In this document: piece after piece, positions 1 through 10,600 of the stretch | Position numbering within the stretch: position 1 is the stretch's first letter | How the letters are laid out: each line of letters starts with the position of its first letter | Source: Trichosphaerium sp. ATCC 40318 | Lineage: Eukaryota > Discosea > Flabellinia > Trichosidae | Reading direction: 5' to 3' | DNA: 64,000 nucleotides | NCBI GenBank assembly: GCA_038496445.1 | Contig: JALMLS010000074.1 | Coordinates: 62,001 to 126,000 of the forward strand | Translations under genes and position numbers: made by a program | Notes under the pieces: generated by a model | The model's database searches: none | What the model was told of the DNA's origin: nothing | Seen by the model: only the letters and a program-made list of their open reading frames with translations

Positions 1-1
1 G

Positions 2-373
2 AGAGACCAGTATATGAGAACAGGAACAGGGTTTATACTTACTTACGACATCACGAACTCACACTCCCTTGATGAGCTCCATCAGTTCAAGAATCAGATC
101 ATAAGGGTTAAAGACGACGATAATGTGCCTATGGTACTTGTTGGAAATAAAGCTGACCTTGAAGACAAACGACAAGTCTCAACAAGTCAAGGCGAAGCAA
201 GAGCAAGAGAATTTCGCTGTCCTTTTTTTGAAGCGTCAGCGATGACTCGGATGAACGTTGAAGAATCATTTTTTGAACTTGTTAGGTTAATACGTAAAAG
301 GACTGTACCTGAGAAGAAGGGGAAGAAATCAAAAAAGGATAAGAAGGGAAGGAAGAAGTGTAGTATTCTCTGA
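2..373 (+). CDS. Rap/Ras-family small GTPase, C-terminal part
   Basis: This is the 3' portion of a Ras-superfamily GTPase; the 5' part lies outside the window. The frame is open from base 2 and begins RDQYMRTGTGF, which matches the switch II to alpha-3 segment of Ras and Rap. The guanine-specificity motif GNKADL and the G5-like EASAM (SAK in most Ras proteins) are both visible. The protein ends in a lysine-rich tail followed by the CAAX box CSIL. The final Leu is typical of geranylgeranylation, as in Rap, so a plasma-membrane signalling role in adhesion or cytoskeleton control is likely. There is no intron in the visible part. Ras versus Rap cannot be decided without the effector loop. Confidence 0.93.
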   Translation, partial: RDQYMRTGTGFILTYDITNSHSLDELHQFKNQIIRVKDDDNVPMVLVGNKADLEDKRQVSTSQGEARAREFRCPFFEASAMTRMNVEESFFELVRLIRKRTVPEKKGKKSKKDKKGRKKCSIL

Positions 374-973
374 AACAAAAAAAACGGTTAAAAAAACCAC
401 TTGTAAATAACAAAGAAATACCAGCGTAGCAGTGTACCTATATACATAATACCAATCAAAGAACCGCTAAAAATAATAAATTAAATTATAAACCAGATCA
501 ATGTGATGTAAAAATACTCACTGAGAAAAAAAAGTTTTTTTGTTGCTGTGATTAAACAAGTATCGAAAAACAATTCTAGTTTGAAGTCAGTACTACAAGG
601 CTTTAGATATTTTCGGACCAAATTAGTGCTCAATCCAAACCTTGCACGTGATTTGGACCCGTCCGACTCAGTTTATTAAGTTAAGCACTAACCCGGGTCT
701 CTACGACTAAGCTGCGTTCTCAAATGTCGAGTAATAAGACGTTTATGGTTGCAACTAGCCATCAACAAATGTAATACTTAGATTAGTCTGGTTGGCAAGA
801 CCGCAGATTTGGATGAGAACCTGTACCATCTACGGCTTGACATTCTGGACTCGTGACGTATAACAATACAAATAAAAACTAAAAAACTGTATTCTGCCAT
901 TTTTTAGAACTTGTACACTCAGAGGTTAATCCTTACAACAATTTTAAACCTTGAACTAGCTGTACTAATTTAT
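374..973. other. Spacer between convergent genes
   Basis: About 600 bases separate the GTPase stop from the stop of the minus-strand actin-bundling gene, so both genes end here and the 3' UTRs probably lie within it. No open frame of note and no RNA gene is visible. One CACGTG palindrome occurs near 645. Confidence 0.5.
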
Positions 974-2727
974 CTATTTCTTTGCAATACCACCCTTTTT
1001 CAAAGGCATGTACTTCTTCATTTCAGTCACTTCACGTTCCATCCACTAAACAAGAAGAAATATTAAAACACATAAAACGAAAATAAAATATTGTTTCAGG
1101 TTATCAGGTACTGTAAACACAAGCTTGTGCTTTTTGCAAAAAAAAGCGTATATATACAACTAAGAAGCAATATGGAAACTTACCCAGATATTACCAGCAC
1201 CTGCTCCAGCGTCTTTGAGCTCTTGGAATTTTACCTAAAAATCACGTCAGGCAAAAACAGCGGGATTTGATATTTCAAGGATTCCTCACCTCAGCCTCTT
1301 TGAATTTTTCTTGAGCTTCATCTACAGCCGCATCAGCGGCTACAGCAGCAGCGTCAGCAGCTTCACGAGCAGCAATTGCTTTAGCGTGAGCGACTTCAAA
1401 TGGTTCTTTGGCTTTCTCGGCACGTTTTCTTGCAGCCTCAGTTGTGATCTTGGCTGTACGGAGTGGTAGTGGATCCTCTGTTATAATGGTAAGACAAAGG
1501 GCCATGTACAATTGTAGTTAACTAACAAGAAATACGTACCAGCAAGGAGTTGAGCCAAGTCAGCTTTTGCTCTGCCTCTCGAAACGACACCTCCTTCTTC
1601 GGATTTTTTTTTGAGAGCCTCTTTCTTGTTATTGTACGCATCTTCTTGTGCCTATCAGTACGGATTAGTTGTATGTACCAATAAATAAAGTATATTGTGC
1701 CTGTAGCTCAGCTAATGCAGTGGCGAGTTCAGCTTCAGCAGCTCTAAATGGAGCAGCGGCTTCATCAGCTTCTTTTTCTTTTTGCTAGAAATGTGCGTTT
1801 TAGACTAACGTTGATACAAGGCGCGTGTACCTTTGCCTCATCAGCTCTAGCTTTTGCTTCTTGAGCCTTTGACTGAGCTTCTTCAACAAGTCTTTGTACA
1901 GCTGCCAACATCTCTTCAGCTTTACGTAGTTGTTCAGGATCACCCTTGGAAGAATAAATACAAAACTTATAAACAATAGAGTTACCTTTGGACGAGCAAC
2001 AAAGTCTGTAACTGATTTGTCAAACTTCCATAGACAGTACTCTAAACCAACATGTTAGTTAACGAGACCTTTAAACCGAATAACTACTTACCCAAGAGAG
2101 CAATACGTTTGTTAAAATCCAAATCAGCTTCAGAAAGAGCGACTCTCATTTCTTTTACAGTCATTGTTTCGCCTAGAAAAAAAGGGTTAAAAACGGATTT
2201 TGTCGCTTCACTGTTTTGCATTTATTTAACGTACTAAGGCTTTCCAAAAAACGATGGGCGGTAAATTCATCGACATCACACCTACAAAAAACGGGGTTAA
2301 AACAGAAAAGAGTTTCGTAGTTTTCGAAGGAGAAAAAACTGTTGTGAGTTCTTTACCCTTCTTTTTCCTTCTCAATGTCAAGCTCAATGAACTAACAAGG
2401 TTACTACATAACAGACAAAACTTCGGTGTTACCTTGTGTGTCCAGTTCCAAACATCTTCAGCTTGACCTAAACTTGAGTTTAACAACGTTTCGCGCACGT
2501 GAAACAGCTAAAAAAAGAAAACAGTTTGATTCTTTGTCGTACCTTCAGCTTCTTTCCAATAAGCATTCAAAAACGCCTAAATAACACGTGATTAATACTA
2601 TTAAAGCAACAGAAAGCGAGTTAACGCTAAACTAACGAAGTATGTTTTTAGTGGTACTTGTACTAACCTTGGCTTGCTCAGCGTAACATTTGGAAGTAAA
2701 CTCTCTAAACTGCGATTGAAGGGACAT
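974..2727 (-). CDS. Calcium-regulated 34-kDa-type actin-bundling protein
   Basis: This multi-exon gene encodes a homologue of the Dictyostelium and Physarum Ca-regulated actin-bundling protein (34-kDa, abpB family), which cross-links actin filaments in filopodia and cell-cell contacts. The start is MSLQSQFREF. Three hallmarks are seen in order. AFLNAYWKEAE matches the family's FLNAYW motif. An EF-hand region follows, with a CDVDEFTAHRF segment, LDFNKRIALL and EYCLWKFDKSV (family FLEYLLYKY). The C-terminus is GNIWWMEREVTEMKKYMPLKK, the conserved IWWM...KKYGP tail. Between them lies a long Ala/Glu/Lys coiled-coil stretch (about 1280-1960). About ten exons are joined by short introns, many starting GTACG. 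Several junctions were chosen by frame, for example an acceptor near 2468 that removes a spurious stop. It is divergent from the F-box locus. Confidence 0.88.
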
Positions 2728-2914
2728 TTTGCTTTTGCACAAAAACCGTCGCTAAGAACGAAACTTCGCTTAACTCACCGGCTTAAGCGCTGCGAAAAAA
2801 TATAGTTATTTTGTACGCACGAGCCAAACAAAGGCCATTTGAAACGTTTTTAACGGTTCAAAGAAATCACTATATTTAGCACGTTTGGCACTACCAACAC
2901 ATCACCCTTACAAG
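2728..2914. promoter_or_regulatory. Short divergent promoter region
   Basis: Only 187 bases separate the start codons of the minus-strand actin-bundling gene and the plus-strand F-box locus, so both promoters must share or overlap this interval. An AT-rich TATATTTAG stretch lies near 2870 on the plus side. No further element is recognised. Confidence 0.35.
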
Positions 2915-4140
2915 ATGGATATACCTGAGATTGTAGCCGAAATATTGTCATACTGCGTTGATTTAGTTGATTACGCTAATTGGAGCCTTGTTTGTCATCA
3001 ATGGCGCTATTTCGTTTCTTGCAATGTAGAAGCATTCTGTAGAAAGCAATATGCAGTACCTATAGACTCAAATACGCTAAATCAATTACCTAACGATGTA
3101 GTACGTAATATTATTCTTATTCGCTGCTGTTACACCCTTTAGATGCGATGAAAACAGTATTCGAGCTTTATTTCGCTGTAATAACCTATTTTTAATAGAA
3201 TCCATGGATGCACATCTTCAAGTGCTTATTTCGTTCAAAATTCCTTATCTGTTACAACAAATATGTTGGTGGAGTTTATTCAGTACATTTAGCTTTGCAA
3301 AACTTGGGTTTCAGGCGAGTAAACTTATGAAAAATAAGTGAATTAGATTATCTCATTTTTTCATGAAGAAACGTGGATGTGTTTCACCAAGATATGCTTA
3401 AAAAACACACCATATTAGCTTCAAAAAAGAAAAAAGAGTTACGTAAAAGAGTAAGAGGCTATGATGCCATTGTTTTCTCCACAAATCATGTATGGACAAA
3501 AGGCACGTGATTTTTCAATAAATATGTTGTGATGTTTGTTTTAGGTCGTGATCTATGGGGAGATGTTTTTAAAGAGCTCATAGATGATGGCGTGGGCGTT
3601 ATTCAGCTTGTGTTTTCAATCAACTCAGGTTCTGAAAACTTTGGTAAGAGTGAAACACGTTTTTATGTGGCTATTAAATTTCTTGAAAAGGTGGTGCCTG
3701 GAAAAAAGCTGGAGTGAGTGCAATAGTTCCAAGACAGTTTAAAGAATCATCTTTTTCCGAAGCACCAACACAAAGATGCATGTAAGATTTAGGCTAAACA
3801 GAAGGAAAAAAGTTGTTCTGTAAAGTTAACTTTGCAACTTAGGTCTCTCAGGATTGAAAACAAAGAATCAGATCATTTTATATTTAATGGTATAGACGAT
3901 TTGGAGTCTATGCAAGGATACAAAAGTACAGGTACACCTCATCCTGAAGGAAAGGTATTGGCAACTTTTGAGGAGGTGGAGGAAGAAGATCATATTCTTC
4001 CTTGTATTGTTGAACTCAACAAGTTTAAAGGAAAATCAATGGCTATCAACTGCTATATGCCAACAGTCTCTACAGGAGTAGGATTGAAGTTACTTGCTAA
4101 TTCGTTACTGTATTGTGCAAAGGCTTCTTCAAGCTCCTAG
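2915..4140 (+). pseudogene. F-box plus GATase1-like gene, copy 1, frameshifted
   Basis: This is the upstream copy of a tandem duplication. It begins MDIPEIVAEILSYCVD, an F-box-like segment, and is nearly identical to copy 2 at 4696 through NIILIR. An extra C in the run at 3135-3137 then shifts the frame into a TAG at 3140-3142. Later parts remain readable: YDAIVFSTNHVWTKG, a GC-AG intron at about 3502-3543, RDLWGDVFKELIDDG, and the C-terminal exon ending LLANSLLYCAKASSSS. The donor after the second exon segment reads GC where copy 2 has GT. Survival of the downstream frames suggests a recent lesion, or a single-base sequencing error. Without the F-box joined in frame the locus is probably non-functional. 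Confidence 0.75.
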
Positions 4141-4695
4141 ACAATACATACCAAAACCCTACAAAGTAACTAAAACATAAAAAAAACCTTCTGTATCAAA
4201 TCTAAAGGAGCTTTGTATTAATATTTTACTTTTGGCAATTTGGTCACTTGTTAGAAAGCCAATACACTTATTACCGATGAATACGTAATTCTTACTTTAT
4301 CCAATAATGGCAAAAGTGGTTATAGTGGTCTAGACAAGGTTCAGTAAAATAGTGAGAATCAAAAACTGCTATAAAGTTCCTTTTTGAGTCAAAACCAGCT
4401 GACCATCTAATGTTGTATGTACATACAATAGTCTCACCCAATTGTATGCACTGTTGTTATACATCAAGAAATACACGCTCAAGAATAATAGTTTAAACAT
4501 TGTAAAGCAGCTACGATTTTGTTGCTGAGTTTCGAAGCTGTATGTTTCGCGGCTGCAATTTTTAAAGCCAGCCGAGACCGTACCACGACCGCCTCTAGCC
4601 AAACGTGGTTCCAGTTTCAAAGACCCTTAAGTAAACAGTACGTAGTTTTTCACTAAACTACCAGAAGTTGTTGCCAACACATCACCCGTAAAAGG
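4141..4695. other. Spacer between tandem F-box copies
   Basis: About 555 bases. The first bases repeat the 3' flank of copy 2 (AGACAATACATACCAAAACC), and the last bases, including CCAACACATCACCC, repeat the 5' flank of copy 1. The duplicated unit therefore extends beyond the coding region. No gene is evident; a minus-strand open frame near 4370-4620 has no recognisable features. Confidence 0.5.
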
Positions 4696-5924
4696 ATGGA
4701 TATACCAGAGATTGTAGCCGAAATATTATCATACTGCGTTGATTTAGTTGATTACGCTAATTGGAGCCTTGTTTGTAATCAATGGCGCTATTTCGTTTCT
4801 TGCAACGTAGAAGCATTCTGTAGAAAGCAATATGCAGTACCTATAGACTCAAATACGCTAAATCAATTACCTAACGATGTAGTACGTAATATTATTCTTA
4901 TTCGCCGCTGTTACACCTTTAGATGCGATAAAAACAGTAGCCAGGCTTTATTCGCTGCAAATAACCTATTTTTAATAGAATCCATGGATGCACATCTTCA
5001 AGTGCTTATTTCGTTCAAAATTCCTTATCTGTTACAACAAAAATGTTGGTGGAGTTTATTTAGTACATTTAGCTTTGCAAAAGTTAGGCGTCAGGTGAAG
5101 AAACTCGAACAGCTTTCTTGAGTCTAATTTTTTGTTTTAGGAACGTCGATATATTACACGAACAGATGCTCAAAAACAAAGAAGACAAAGGAGAGTTACG
5201 CACAAGATTAAGAGGCTATGATGCCATTATTTTCTCTACTAATCATGTATGGACAAAAGGCACGTGATTTTTCAATAAATATGTTGTGATGTTTGTTTAG
5301 GTCGTGATCTATGGGGAGATGTTTTTAAAGAGCTCATAGATGATGGTGTGGGTGTTATTCAGCTTGTGTTTTCAATCTGCTCAGGTTCTGAAAACTTTGG
5401 TAAGCGTGAAACACGTTTTTATGTTGTTTTATAAATACCAAAAAAATAATCTTACCCTTTGATTCATTGGATGTTAAAGGTGGTGCCTGGGAAAAAGCTG
5501 GAGTGAGTGCAATAGTTCCAAGACAGTTTAAAGAATCATCTCAAACACAACGACATGAGTAAGCACTAACGATACTAAACTTTTTAGTTGCCACACGACT
5601 GGTGTAAAGTTAACTTTGTGATATAGGTCTCTCAAGATTGAAAACAAAGAATCAGATCATTTTATATTTAATGGCACAGATGATTTGACGTACATGGAAG
5701 GATTCATAAGTACAGGTACACCTCATCCTGAAGGAAAGGTATTGGCAACTTTTGAGGAGGTGGAGAAAGAAGATCATATTCTTCCTTGTATTGTTGAACT
5801 CAACAAGTTTAAAGGAAAATCAATGGCTATCAACTGCTATGTACCAACAGTCTCTACAGCAGAAGGATCGAAGTTACTTGCTAATTCGTTACTGTATTGT
5901 GCAAAGGCTTCTTCAAGCTCCTAG
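4696..5924 (+). CDS. F-box protein with GATase1-like C-terminal domain, copy 2
   Basis: This is the intact copy of the tandem pair. The N-terminal F-box (MDIPEIVAEILSYCVDLVD...WSLVCNQWRYF) would be expected to bind Skp1 in an SCF ubiquitin ligase. After a helical linker, spliced exons give LRGYDAIIFSTNHVW, then GRDLWGDVFKELIDDGVGV, then ISTGTPHPEGKVLATFEEV and the end LLANSLLYCAK. This pattern (YDAVIVFSN, LGDxLADYVDxGGG, THP, LLANALLW) fits a ThuA/GATase1-like flavodoxin fold that usually ends in LLANALLW; the family assignment is inference. One intron is GC-AG (donor GCACGTGA near 5261). Another, at about 5413-5478, starts GTTTTTATG; the matching intron in copy 1 is only about 32 nt. The start was chosen by homology between the copies. 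Confidence 0.72.
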
Positions 5925-6760
5925 ACAATACATACCAAAACCCTACAAAGTAACTAAAACATAAAAAACCCTTCTGTATCATAAAGAACCAATGAGCTAG
6001 AAAGTGCTTGCTCTAGTTCTTACGAAACCCGCTGTTTAATACCTACTAACAAGCCTAATTTACTATGTTACTGATTCTACAAACATGTGGAACACAGCGA
6101 TTATGTATGCCGAGCTAGCTCAGCAAAAATGTAAATTCTTTCATATGAACCAAACTTGTCTAAAACTACGAGTTTGTGTTGCACAAAAAAAAGTGCAAAA
6201 CCACGTGTAAGATATTAGTCATAAACAAAGAAATCTTTAAGAAACTCAAGCTTTTGAATCACAGCGCCTGGCAGCAACAGTTTTCCTTTAAAAGCTTGTA
6301 AAAGAAGGTATATTGTTTTGTCCCATTACGTGTATTTTGTAATCTGCACGGAACATTTTTCGCTGTTTTTGGCCAACAATTGAATCCTACGAGAGTACTA
6401 TAGAACTGTAACCCTTTGTGCTAAAACACGTAATCTAGCGATGTCATTCGATACAACACGGTTGTAATCGAACAAACATAAAATCAAGCTCAATGATCTT
6501 TGTACTATTCGAGTATAACAAGAGTAGCCCTTTCCGCGCATTTGTCCGCCAACCTCACCGATATAATGTGTGACAAAATCACGTGATAGAAAAACTGACG
6601 TCAGAAAACTGATAGTTTGTATATCAGTTTATCTCGCTGTAGTGACTGCTACAGGAGGTTTGCGGTGAAAATAATTGTCCGCCCATTGAATTGACACGAA
6701 TTCATTCTTTTTTGTCATAACCTCAAACCAAAAGCGTCAGATTAATCAACACAACACCTC
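5925..6760. other. Intergenic region with palindromic sites
   Basis: No gene is seen in these 836 bases. Two CACGTG palindromes occur (about 6203 and 6580-6585). A perfect CRE-like palindrome TGACGTCA lies at 6596-6603, about 160 bases before the start of the next gene, where a transcription-factor site would be plausible. The function is not shown. Confidence 0.45.
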
Positions 6761-7186
6761 ATGTCCACTGAAACATTCAAACCAATACCTACAACAATGC
6801 GCGAGCGCGTTATCCTTGGCGTACGGGAATATTTCCTTAAGGCTTCGCGAGCAAAGACATTTGAAGCGTTGATGGAAGCTCTTCATTTTATCTACACAAA
6901 GGAGCATTCATTCACGTTTTACATCAACGGATCTTCGAAACATGAGTACAAGAACCTCAAGGAGTGGGCTGATACTGTAGATGATAAGATGAAGTCCACG
7001 TATGTTGAAGGAGTTTACATTCTTGGAGACATGAATTTTTGTGAAGAAACAATGACATTGAAGTACATCATCTATCAGTATAAAGGAGGACAGGTTGCAA
7101 CCTCTGACTATGTTGTTGCCAAGATTGAAATTGAAGATGGTCAAGTGTGCTACAAGCACTGTGATATCTACTATGACTTTATTTAA
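6761..7186 (+). CDS. Hypothetical protein, 141 aa, single exon
   Basis: This intronless ORF begins MSTETFKPIPTTMRERVILG and ends CYKHCDIYYDFI. It has no signal peptide or membrane segment. The composition is ordinary and soluble: an N-terminal helix of about 40 residues, then alternating strands with many Tyr, Glu and Lys (EETMTLKYIIYQYKGGQ...VAKIEIEDGQVCY). Size and helix-then-sheet order resemble the NTF2/SnoaL-like fold, but no family motif is recognised, so this is only a guess. It is one of very few intronless genes here, together with the coactosin-like gene. Confidence 0.7.
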   Translation: MSTETFKPIPTTMRERVILGVREYFLKASRAKTFEALMEALHFIYTKEHSFTFYINGSSKHEYKNLKEWADTVDDKMKSTYVEGVYILGDMNFCEETMTLKYIIYQYKGGQVATSDYVVAKIEIEDGQVCYKHCDIYYDFI

Positions 7187-7622
7187 TCAAACAATAAATA
7201 TCTCCAATCAAAAATAAATTAAAATTAACACTTGTGACAACCCAGATAGTCTACAACTAATAACCGATCTCAGAAACGAGTGTAATAAGATTGATATTTG
7301 CCTATGAACAACTCATTTGTATGTGTAATGTAACATTCTGCCATGAACATTTTGAGGTGAAGCTTTTGCTGTATGTTAAATACGTTTGTTGTTTTGTTGA
7401 CACGACAAAATTTTACGCGAAAGTACTGTAAGCACGACTCCATTAAGTGTCAATCAAAAAACGTTACAAAATGTGACTGCGTGTACTCTCACTGCTATTG
7501 CTTTCAGAGCTTTGCCATATTATTCAATCATTTGGGTGGATCCATAACATAATTGTTTTTGCAAGTCAGTTCAGTATTCTTGTAATACAATCATTTTTTT
7601 TTATTTGAAAAAAAAAATCTTT
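7187..7622. other. Spacer between convergent genes
   Basis: About 436 bases separate the stop of the 141-aa ORF from the stop of the villin-like gene. It is AT-rich with T and A runs near 7595-7620. No gene is seen. Confidence 0.5.
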
Positions 7623-10600
7623 TTAGTAGAGTTCTGCTTTTCTCTTTAGATTCAAGCGCTTCCATTTAGGTATTGCGTTGAACTTTTCCCTATCCATACC
7701 AAATACTTTAACAAACTCTTCATCTGTCAAATGAATCTTAAAGAAATGAGTTAAAAGACAGGTATCACGTGCTAAGTGAAAAGAAAAACAAGAATTGCCA
7801 ACAGAGGATTTCTGCTTTTTTTCTTGGTGTTTTGTTTAAATCTACTCGGTTAGGTACCTCAAGCTGAGTCTTATCACATTCTTTAGGAGGGTTCTTTTTA
7901 AGTATTGCATAAGGTACTTTCTTGTTGTATACTTCAAGTGCTGCGTCCAAGTCTTCAACTTGTTGCTCTTCATCATCCACAATCTAAAATAAATTAACAA
8001 GACAACTTTAAAGATATCAAAAATATTCTGTAGTATACTACCCCCCTCCACCTTCTTCTCGGGAGGTAGGAATAAAATGAAAAAATGATATCATTCAGAA
8101 GCTTAGTATTATAACCAAGCATTTGAAGATAACTTGAGCGCTTTACAGAAGAAACAAGGAGTTGATTTCATGGTCTCAGAAAAGTACGTACTTGTCCTTC
8201 CCAAGCATGGAAACATGCACGGAACTCAGCTGGCTCCTTACGTCCTTTGACAACGAGAACTTTAACTGTTATTTTCCTTTCAACAGAAACAAGTTTTCTG
8301 TACTCCTTAGCAATCGCCAAAGCCTTGAAGAAGAATAAGGAAACACAACCAAATACAAAACAAAAAAAACCAATCCAAAATTTCGCATCCTTTCGTACCT
8401 TCTTTTTCTTACTCTCCTCAGCTTGTGGTCCTGCCCAGCAGAATATCTTAGCGCCAGCATCAAGAATATACACTTCTTTATCTTGTAAATCATCTGGGTA
8501 GTAATCCAGAATTTCATACGCCTTTACAAACAGTAAGCACTACTTTGGAAAAAAAAAAGTTTTGTGGAGTTTCTCATCAAATTCTACGAAGTTGAACTTC
8601 GCCTGGAACTGGTTTTTTTTTTCTCTTCGTACCCCGAATACACCTCGTTGAGATTTTGTAATAGTGCACTGGAATAGACGCAATACAACACTGTCGTAAT
8701 CCTTCAAAAAGTCGCCATTTGCGTATTTTGATTTACCACCAAGACAAGACCAAAATTCTGCCGGTTCTTCGCCTTCCATAACTTGGATCATGGCATCTAC
8801 GGTCTAAAAGATATAAGACAGAGGTAAAACAAACCAAACTTTGAAAAAAAACAAAAGCTGGAGCCAAAGACACAACCGGTTATTTCAAACGGAGTGGATA
8901 CATACCCTTCCACGTGATTCATCGTAGTCAGCAATACTCTCGCCAAGTTCATTGGTAATACCAATTCGATAAACATTTGATGCAGTACCATACCAAGCGT
9001 ATTGTTCACCAGTAGAAGTACAAACAATGAAAGAATCTCTTGAATTCAAACGAGCACATGACTTGAAAATAGAAATAAGAAAAAAATAACCTCAAGTTAA
9101 GTTTGTAGAATACTTACGGCTGACTCTGTTTGATATGCATATGGAGGTAAGTACTTTGTACCTCTGATATGGTACATTCTTGTTGCTGGAATCGGATCTT
9201 TACTTGTACCCTTTGGAGAAGAAAAAAGTGAGAAAGTAAAGAACGAGTGCTATTGGATTTACCAAGTGTATTGTGTAGTGTCCTTTGAAACAAACCAAGA
9301 ACTGCATTGATTCTTTGTTTTGAAACAAAACTTCCTTTGCAAAATATGAGTGTCGGCACATGGAATAGAGACGTACTTGAGTTGTGAAAGACATTTTTTG
9401 GTATCTTTTTGCGATAACTTTTGTTCTTTGAACAGCGAATCCACTGAACAAGAAAGAGTTAGTGCAAGTACTATCGGCTTATGCTTGCTAAAATTTCTTA
9501 CCGTTGTATCCTTGGTGAATGCATACCATGCCATGTCCATACAAGATACCTTTTTAACTGTTAGAAAAGTCGTACTTGATTTAGTTGAGCACGTGCCGAA
9601 TTTCATCGTTCTAAAAATAGAGTAAGATTCGTCATTTCATTAGAAAAAATTGGTTCAAAAAACAAAGAACTTTTGTCGAGTTTGGCTTGAATTCATTCAG
9701 GTAGGGTTTTAACGTACGTTTTTATATTGAAAGACAAGAATATATGATTCTCCTATGCAGGCATTAGAAACAATCGACTTTTTGGTAAATAGTATGTACT
9801 CACCGCTGAAGAAATGACCAAATTCAGCAGTTGTTACTTCGTCGAATTCCATTCCAAGTATACGGTACATAGTGAACTCACCTTCACCATCAGGCCTTAC
9901 TAATTCTTCTTCTTGCCTTTAGAGGTGTGAGTGTATATTCAAATGAGTGTTAAAGACATTAACGAACCTTGTTTGATCAAGCATTTCTTTGACTTCGAAC
10001 TTGGCAGGTTTCTTGGACTTGCTAACGCCTCCTCGGCCCATACCTCTCAGTGTACCCAAAGCTACACCTCTAGACTTGTTCAAGCCTCCCATTGTTCCAT
10101 TTTTGACGTTCTTCATTTGAGAAAGATCAGGCCAATTCCAGAACTAGATCGGTGTAAGTCAAAAAAATACAATAATATTCACAAATAAAAAAAGTAACGT
10201 ACCTTCTCACGGAATAACAAAGGTTCACCTCCCTAAATTCGATTAATATAAATTGTAATGATGTGTCAATTGACGTACCTGAGATACACGTATAACCTTA
10301 ACCCACTTTGGTCTGGTCTCAGTTTCCAGAATTTTCTAAAACTTGTCATGCCGAGAACGTTATGCAAAAAAAAAGTACCTGAGCACCCAAAGCTAAAGCT
10401 GTTCGCACTTGCTCTGAAATTTGCCTAGAAATAGTAAGCAAACATGTGCAAAAATAAAGATAGACATACTTTCCGCTCCAAGTGTATACTTCATTACCAA
10501 AATCAAGGATATAACCACCGTCAGGTTTTAACATCTCCATGAGTAGTTTACCCTTTAGAAGAAAAAAATAAGAAAAACAACTAGTATTTTTGTTGCTGGG

